Under the pieces are notes generated by a model that did no database searches, was not told the origin of the DNA, and saw nothing but the letters and a program-made list of their open reading frames with translations. The translations under genes and the position numbers were made by a program. This document shows positions 61,171 through 64,000 of a stretch of 64,000 bases of DNA, piece after piece. Origin of the DNA: Lamprobacter modestohalophilus (lineage in GTDB: Bacteria > Pseudomonadota > Gammaproteobacteria > Chromatiales > Chromatiaceae); the NCBI RefSeq assembly GCF_016583905.1, contig NZ_NRRY01000011.1, forward strand, positions 51,405-115,404, given 5' to 3'. The first letter of the stretch is position 1, and every line of letters begins with the position of its first letter.

Positions 61171-63768
61171 TCAAAAGTTAGCGGGTAGTGGGGCGCCGAT
61201 GTTTCGCACCTTGGCGCTAGCGGTCGGAGTGTGCATCGTCTGATGGTCCGGGGCTTCATCGACATCGCGAAATTCCCCAATCCATTGGCGCTCAGAGTGG
61301 ATGCCTGCATGAGACGCTATCGGCGGTGCATCGACATCGATGTGTTTGCCAATCTCAATCATCTCCGCCGTCTTGTCCACCTTGCGAGAGGAGCGCTGCT
61401 CACCAACCTCGAGCGGCTCGCCAATGTTGATGGTTTCGTGAACGTCTTGAGGTTGATGATCACGAACATTGGGCTGTGGCGAGTCGGGATGGACCATCGG
61501 CATATCGAACTCGGTTTCTTCATCGGGTGCGTCGGTGCTCAGTTCGCCGACTCCAGGCCCTGAGAGCAGCGATTCTTTCTGCTCGATCGACTGGCTCGAC
61601 CGCTGATCCGCGTTGGCTACTGCAGCCCGCCAGCCACCACGAGAGGGCAGTGAGACGTCTTGCCCGGGGTCACTCGATGCGCTTTTTCGGAAGAACTCGG
61701 CATCGACCGCAACTGCGTTCTCCAAGGTGAGCTCACAAGAGCCCAGGCCAGAGCAAGCGCCCGACCAACCGCCGAATGCGCTCCCGACAGCGGGTTGCGC
61801 TTCAAGCACGATGCCCGTACCGTCGACGAATGTGCCTTCGCAGGTATTGCCACAGGCGATTCCAGCGGGATTGCTTGTGACAGTGCCGCTTCCGGTTCCG
61901 GTCTTATTGACACTCAGTTGATAGTCAACACTTTGGGATCTGTAGTCTGCTGACAATGTCACCCCTGAATAGCTTGACCAGGCATGGAGTCTCACGTACC
62001 AGGTGCCCGATGTTGGCGTTGGGAAAGTGCAGGTTTCTTCATTACCAGGTAAATACGGTCTGCAATCGTACGCTATCGCCGTTGGCAGTTCACCATAGCG
62101 GACATAGAGATAAGCGTCGCCAGTGCCACCGCTGATGCTGATAACGAGATCCGTCGCGCCGGCTGGCACTTGCACAGCGAAGTATTGGGTGCTGCCTGTG
62201 GGTCCCGAGAGGTTTGCGATTGGCTCGCCGCTGCTGATTTCTGGCGGCGGCGTGCTGAAGGTGGCCGTGACGATCTTGGATGCGTCCATGGTCAGGCTGC
62301 AGGAGCCCGTGCCGCTGCAGCCCGCTCCGCTCCAGCCGTCAAAGCTGTCGCCGGCGTCCGGGTCTGCATACAGCGCAACGTTGGTGTCTTGGGTAAAGAC
62401 TTGGCTGCAGTCTGCGCCGCAGTCGATGCCTGCAGGAAGACTCTCGACGCGTCCGGAGCCGGTGCCGGCCTTGGCGACCTGAAGGCGGATGTTGCCGTCA
62501 TTGGTGGTGTAGAGCAGCTTGTTCGGTGAGCCAGCGGGATCGGTGATCTGGTCTGGCGTGGCATTGGTGAGCAACTGCGCGGCGAGGTCGGCGGCCGTGG
62601 GAATAGCTCCGCTGTTCTGATACGCAGCATCCAGGTAGAGAGCGGCGGCGCCGGCTACGTGCGGTGAGGCCATCGAGGTGCCGTTCCAGGTGCCGGTGGC
62701 CGTGTCGCTGGCATTGGTCGCCGAGGTAATGGCTGATCCGGGGGCGAACAGATCGACACAGCTGCCGAAGTTGGAGAACCAAGAGCGATGATCGGCACTG
62801 GTGCTGGCGCCAACGGTGATGGCTTCCGGCGCTGAGGCTGGTGAGCTCGTGCAGGCGTCTTCATTCTCGTTGCCAGCGGCGACCACCACCGGGATTCCGG
62901 CGTCGGATGCGGACTTGACCGCTCGATTTAATGCGAGTGAGTAGCCGCCGCCGAGGCTCATGTTGATGACGCCCGGATGCTCGGCGCTCGCGACCTGCGT
63001 GACGACCCATTCGATGCCTGAGATGACGCCGCTATCGCTCCCGAAACCGTCACAATCGAGCACCTTGACGGCGACCAGGGAAACCCCCTTCGCCACTCCA
63101 TAGGTGTTGCCGCCAACGGTGCCGGCCACGTGGGTGCCATGGCCATCACAATCGAGGTCAAACCCATCGCCGGCGGTGTTGGTGCCCCAGCTTGCGCGTG
63201 AGCCAAACTCCTGGTGCGTGGTGCGAATGCCGGTGTCGATGATGTAGGCGGTGACCGTGCTGCCGTCGGCCGTGTAGGCGTAGCTGTTGTTCAGCGGGAG
63301 GTTGCGCTGGTCGATGCGATCGAGCCCCCAGGTGACGGGACTCTGGAGCGCGCTGGCGGTGACCACGCCGTCTTCCTCGACCAATAAGACGCGACTGTCG
63401 CGGGCTAGGCGTGCGGCCGCGGCGGCGTTGAGGCGAACGGCCATGCCTTGCACCGCGCGACTCCATTGGGCGCGGATTTGGCCACCGTATTGGCTGGCGA
63501 GGCCTTGATTGAGGGCGCCGACAGCGGATTGAACCTGAATGGCCGAGCGGCGGCGGCCTGGATCAACGGCTTCGGGCTTGTAGAGCACGATGTATTGGTC
63601 CGGCAGCGGGCGTTTCACCTGGCGCACGCTGGCGGTGGCATCCGGCCCCTTCTGGTGGTCGCCGAGGAAACCAGGCGCGGACTGCGATGCCAGCGACCAC
63701 CCGAGCATGAGGAGGAGCAGTGCAGCGCAGGAGAGCGGCAAGGAGGTGGCGCGGGCGCAAGCCTTCAT
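61171..63768 (-). CDS. Secreted subtilisin-like (S8) serine protease
   Basis: The 865-residue protein has a signal peptide (1-30), an I9-like propeptide (about 57-138, [18 protein letters not shown]), and an S8 domain with Asp178 in [14 protein letters not shown], His210 in DGHGTHVAG, Asn300 in AAGN and Ser365 in [11 protein letters not shown]. Next are a Cys-rich InlB/BIG-type repeat (about 427-500, [12 protein letters not shown]...GSCSLTMD), a PPC-like domain (about 508-605, [17 protein letters not shown]) and a second Cys-rich repeat (about 613-690). The last 170 residues are acidic and unfamiliar. Such proteases are usually exported by Sec and then a type II system. Several extra Cys pairs suggest an exoenzyme with disulfides. 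Confidence 0.92.
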   Translation of the reverse strand: MKACARATSLPLSCAALLLLMLGWSLASQSAPGFLGDHQKGPDATASVRQVKRPLPDQYIVLYKPEAVDPGRRRSAIQVQSAVGALNQGLASQYGGQIRAQWSRAVQGMAVRLNAAAAARLARDSRVLLVEEDGVVTASALQSPVTWGLDRIDQRNLPLNNSYAYTADGSTVTAYIIDTGIRTTHQEFGSRASWGTNTAGDGFDLDCDGHGTHVAGTVGGNTYGVAKGVSLVAVKVLDCDGFGSDSGVISGIEWVVTQVASAEHPGVINMSLGGGYSLALNRAVKSASDAGIPVVVAAGNENEDACTSSPASAPEAITVGASTSADHRSWFSNFGSCVDLFAPGSAITSATNASDTATGTWNGTSMASPHVAGAAALYLDAAYQNSGAIPTAADLAAQLLTNATPDQITDPAGSPNKLLYTTNDGNIRLQVAKAGTGSGRVESLPAGIDCGADCSQVFTQDTNVALYADPDAGDSFDGWSGAGCSGTGSCSLTMDASKIVTATFSTPPPEISSGEPIANLSGPTGSTQYFAVQVPAGATDLVISISGGTGDAYLYVRYGELPTAIAYDCRPYLPGNEETCTFPTPTSGTWYVRLHAWSSYSGVTLSADYRSQSVDYQLSVNKTGTGSGTVTSNPAGIACGNTCEGTFVDGTGIVLEAQPAVGSAFGGWSGACSGLGSCELTLENAVAVDAEFFRKSASSDPGQDVSLPSRGGWRAAVANADQRSSQSIEQKESLLSGPGVGELSTDAPDEETEFDMPMVHPDSPQPNVRDHQPQDVHETINIGEPLEVGEQRSSRKVDKTAEMIEIGKHIDVDAPPIASHAGIHSERQWIGEFRDVDEAPDHQTMHTPTASAKVRNIGAPLPANF

Positions 63769-64000
63769 GGCGTTCCTAGATTCAGAATGGCGGTGGACCT
63801 TTTCTGTAGAAGTTTAGCGCCTGAAGCTGCCTCGTGGTCGGACCCAGCGCGCATTTCGAGGCAAAGTCGCCTGGGTAGAGTAGAGAGCAGGCATCCCGCG
63901 CCCGTAGACCCGGCCTATCTGTTTCCGCCCCTTTCGTTTGGCGGTGCCTCAATAGCCGAATCCTAGTCATGGGATACCAGCCCTCCCTCATCAAACCGTG
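63769..64000. other. Upstream region of the subtilase, no gene seen
   Basis: 232 bases with no convincing gene on either strand. It should contain the promoter of the minus-strand protease operon. Direct or inverted repeats were not obvious. Confidence 0.5.

Noticed and set aside
1..64000. tRNA, rRNA or riboswitch genes
   Set aside because: No cloverleaf, rRNA segment or known riboswitch core was recognised by eye; a covariance search would be needed to exclude small RNAs.

Overview
ORGANISM. The window looks like a GC-rich gammaproteobacterium, most probably a purple sulfur bacterium of the Chromatiaceae. That is an inference from a combination of features, not from a marker gene: many decaying copies of Rpn/PD-(D/E)XK transposase-like genes, REP-associated tyrosine transposase (RAYT) debris, PIN and HEPN-MNT toxin remnants, a type I secretion system next to an S-layer/RTX-like protein, and SapC plus DUF6447 genes. 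I saw no rRNA or tRNA gene and no CRISPR array. LAYOUT 1-23.2 kb: a surface-polysaccharide locus, almost entirely on the + strand. It starts inside a coiled-coil tailed protein, then has an ABC exporter pair (Wzm/KpsM-like permease, Wzt/KpsT-like ATPase), an FkbM-like methyltransferase, several PAPS-type sulfotransferases, GT-B glycosyltransferases, gmd and fcl for GDP-L-fucose, two DUF115/MptE-like proteins (one part of a 1098-residue multidomain protein), a metallo-beta-lactamase-fold/GT2 fusion, a CMP-sugar synthetase-like cytidylyltransferase, and a D-2-hydroxyacid dehydrogenase. The suggested product is a fucosylated, sulfated and possibly CMP-sugar-containing glycan. The locus is patchwork: AT-richer genes (about 10.6-12.6 kb and 18.0-19.8 kb) and toxin-antitoxin or transposase relics sit between GC-rich biosynthetic genes. 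LAYOUT 23.3-30.4 kb: a PrtD-like ABC transporter, an HlyD-family adaptor, a small unknown protein and a 1028-residue secreted protein with VCBS/FG-GAP-like and RTX repeats, closed by a strong terminator. LAYOUT 30.5-49 kb: an integrative genomic island. It carries a YfjJ/Gp2-like protein, a ribbon-helix-helix regulator, a DUF3987 (YfjI-like) protein, a Rep-like protein, a very acidic CxxC protein, and a run YqaJ nuclease - RDF-like protein - MoxR/CobS ATPase - DUF3150 - HEXXH/VWA CobT-like protein - RadC, with terminator-like hairpins in most of the gaps. At the right edge are a tyrosine integrase and a double-HTH regulator. The island abuts the headless C-terminal part of a second secreted RTX-like protein (48987-50951). 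LAYOUT 51-60.7 kb: a graveyard of duplicated and broken small mobile genes. A 1.3 kb two-gene module from the island recurs here, with Rpn families A and B in several broken copies, one RAYT, two three-copy or dispersed repeat families and a dead PIN toxin. Intact SapC, DUF6447 and Rpn-A genes survive among them. LAYOUT 60.8-63.8 kb: a minus-strand pair, a secreted subtilisin-like protease and a small secreted cysteine-containing protein. HOW IT FITS TOGETHER. The GT/sulfotransferase locus, the type I exporter with its RTX substrate, SapC/DUF6447 and the subtilase are all cell-surface functions and may build one coat; the island and transposase debris have split that neighbourhood. A recurring signal is an extended -10 box (TAnACT) exactly six bases before the ATG of several accessory genes, which would give leaderless mRNAs.
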